Shown here: in pieces, positions 62,935 through 64,000 of the stretch
How positions within the stretch are numbered: the first letter of the stretch is position 1
Layout: every line of letters begins with the position of its first letter
Assembly: GCF_014274465.1 (NCBI RefSeq)
Contig: NZ_CP060394.1
Span: forward strand, 4,526,001-4,590,000
Direction: 5' to 3'
Source: Alloacidobacterium dinghuense
GTDB lineage: Bacteria; Acidobacteriota; Terriglobia; Terriglobales; Acidobacteriaceae
Length of the DNA stretch: 64,000 bases
The notes under the pieces: model-generated
Database searches by the model: none
Told to the model about the DNA's origin: nothing
The model's input: the letters and a program-made list of their open reading frames with translations, nothing else
Position numbers and translations under genes: made by a program

Positions 62935-63366
62935 TTATGCGAGCGCGGCCGCCGGCTCGTGTTCTGGTACCTCATGATAGGGGCGCATCACCTTCTTCGG
63001 TCCACGCTTGCGGGCAATCATGATGCGAATGCGTTCGAGCATCTCAAGGGGCGTGCAGGCACCTTTGGGCAGAAACGCATCGGCGCGGTTCGCGCGATCA
63101 AAGGCTTTCACCGTTCCGCTGACGAGAATCATCGGCACTTCGGGCGTGATCTCCTTCATGCGGCGAACCAGTTCGTTTCCATCCATCTGCGGCATGAGCA
63201 GATCGCTCAACACAAGGTCGATTCCGCCGCTGCGGAAGATATCGAGAGCTTCTTCTGACGAAAGCGCAGTAATCACGCGGTATCCACGGGTTTCCAGGAG
63301 AAATTTACGAACGGAGAGGGCCTGTTCATTGTCGTCAACGCAGAGAATTACTTTTCTGGGCCTCAT
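62935..63366 (-). CDS. Single-domain response regulator (CheY-like)
   Basis: Protein of 143 residues from the ATG at 63366, four bases after AAGGAAG. A complete receiver: ILCVDDNEQALSVRKFLL, phospho-acceptor in LVLSDLLMPQMDG, switch Ser in MILVSGTV, and the lysine in DAFLPKGACTPLEM. A short Arg/Lys and Ala-rich tail (ARKRGPKKVMRPYHE) follows instead of an output domain. No kinase is nearby. It precedes the LolD-type ATPase gene on the same strand, but a functional link is not evident. Confidence 0.92.
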   Translation of the reverse strand: MRPRKVILCVDDNEQALSVRKFLLETRGYRVITALSSEEALDIFRSGGIDLVLSDLLMPQMDGNELVRRMKEITPEVPMILVSGTVKAFDRANRADAFLPKGACTPLEMLERIRIMIARKRGPKKVMRPYHEVPEHEPAAALA

Positions 63367-63923
63367 AAACTTCCTTACTGCTCCGCGAGCCATGGCGAAG
63401 CGGTTAATGAGGGCGAACACACTTCCAGTGTGCGAGCCCGCGGGGGGTTACGTCGGGCCGCAATCCATTTATGTAAAGACGAGGCCCGGCTTTCCGCGCC
63501 GCGTGGAGGTCTTTTTAGAAAAACAAATCATCCTCCACGCAATATGCGCGGCGCCGCGTTCCCGTCTCAAGCGGGATGCGGTTGAACCAAAGAGCGGGCA
63601 TGGTTGCCGGCGCAACAACCAGGCAACCACTGCGGTGCTTGCGCGTTTCTCGGGATACATTCCGGAAGGTGGCAGGCTATGCAATAGATGCCGCAAGCGC
63701 ACATGTCTGCGCACTCTGGCTCTCATTCAGTTGTCAGTAATCGGCGAAAGTTGCGAACCAAAATTCCGGAACGCTTGCCAAGAGTACGAAGGGCAGCGTC
63801 GCGTGTAAACAGGGAAGATGAAGCGAAGAAGCCGTGAATTTTTTACTGGAGATTCACTGAATTTTGATTTTGCAGCGTCTTTATTGACGATGCGCGATAG
63901 AAGGCCTGTTGAAAGCATGTGAA
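63367..63923. other. Intergenic region, nothing recognised
   Basis: About 560 bases. Frames on both strands are arginine-rich and lack ribosome sites. GGTTGCC and GGCAACC (about 63602-63628) form a 7-bp inverted repeat of no clear meaning. Confidence 0.4.
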
Positions 63924-64000
63924 TCATTCAAGGAAAAAGCGTCCTTTTGCTACGAAAACAGTGCTGCCTCCAACCCGCACTTCCCGAACTGAAACTCCAT
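63924..64000 (-). CDS. 3' end of a gene entering from the right edge
   Basis: The last 77 bases read on the minus strand GVSVREVRVGGSTVFVAKGRFFLE followed by TGA (63924-63926). The text is protein-like (alternating hydrophobic strands), but too short to assign. It could be a chance frame. Confidence 0.35.
   Translation of the reverse strand, partial: GVSVREVRVGGSTVFVAKGRFFLE

Overview
The window reads as chromosomal DNA of an acidobacterium (Acidobacteriota, probably class Terriglobia). The evidence is gene content: two very large Oar-like TonB-dependent receptors with an N-terminal carboxypeptidase-regulatory domain, a neighbouring DUF3300/DUF2950 pair, a decaheme DmsE-type cytochrome with a large outer-membrane barrel, an exported DUF4136 protein, a winged-helix/TM/TPR regulator and a CHRD protein. 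This assignment is inferred from protein families; no rRNA gene is present.

Layout. 1-1478: 5' part of a large uncharacterised protein running off the left edge. 1921-5448: Oar-like receptor closed by a perfect 16-bp-stem terminator. 5594-11291: a sodium/solute symporter and, upstream on the same strand, a two-gene unit made of a small membrane-segment protein and a 1185-aa caspase-NACHT-pentapeptide-FGE-like protein; this is the best candidate for an unusual conflict or defence system. 11754-12200: decayed LarA-family (DUF2088) gene. 12328-17147: SulP transporter, PPK2, MscS channel. 17148-24197: electron-transfer operon (decaheme DmsE/MtrA type, outer-membrane barrel, small cytochrome c, NapC-type hexaheme membrane cytochrome) running by a 4-bp overlap into glgX. 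24529-30788: DUF4136 protein and a hybrid-input histidine kinase with three response regulators, one lacking an output domain. 31044-34547: second Oar-like receptor. 34676-44674: DUF1624 membrane protein, exported asparaginase, DUF2950/DUF3300 pair, SemiSWEET, a broken remnant, OmpA protein with a 54-aa leader gene, and exported glutaminase coupled to a DcaP-like porin.

45299-47731 holds an intact phosphotransacetylase followed by wreckage of pflB and pflA. 47851-51918 has an exported EEP-fold enzyme and an AsmA-like protein. 52084-55042 is a scar: an integrase whose catalytic tyrosine is out of frame, an RND pump in two oppositely oriented pieces, a truncated outer-membrane efflux protein and a copy of the 3' end of a nearby gene. 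55082-64000 contains a cupin protein, an NmrA-like protein divergent from a TetR regulator, tRNA-Cys and tRNA-Gly, CHRD and beta-propeller exported proteins, the winged-helix/TPR regulator, a LolD-type ATPase, an orphan receiver and the 3' tail of one more gene.

Two themes cut across the genes. First, fermentation-related genes (pflB, pflA, a lactate-racemase-family gene) and an efflux pump are decaying, while the electron conduit, polyphosphate and glycogen genes are intact. Second, a 16-bp inverted-repeat motif close to CTGTCAG-NN-CTGACAG recurs upstream of at least six transcription units (ppk2, the cytochrome operon, the DUF4136 gene, the orphan receiver, SemiSWEET, and twice before the porin/glutaminase operon), which suggests one local regulon.
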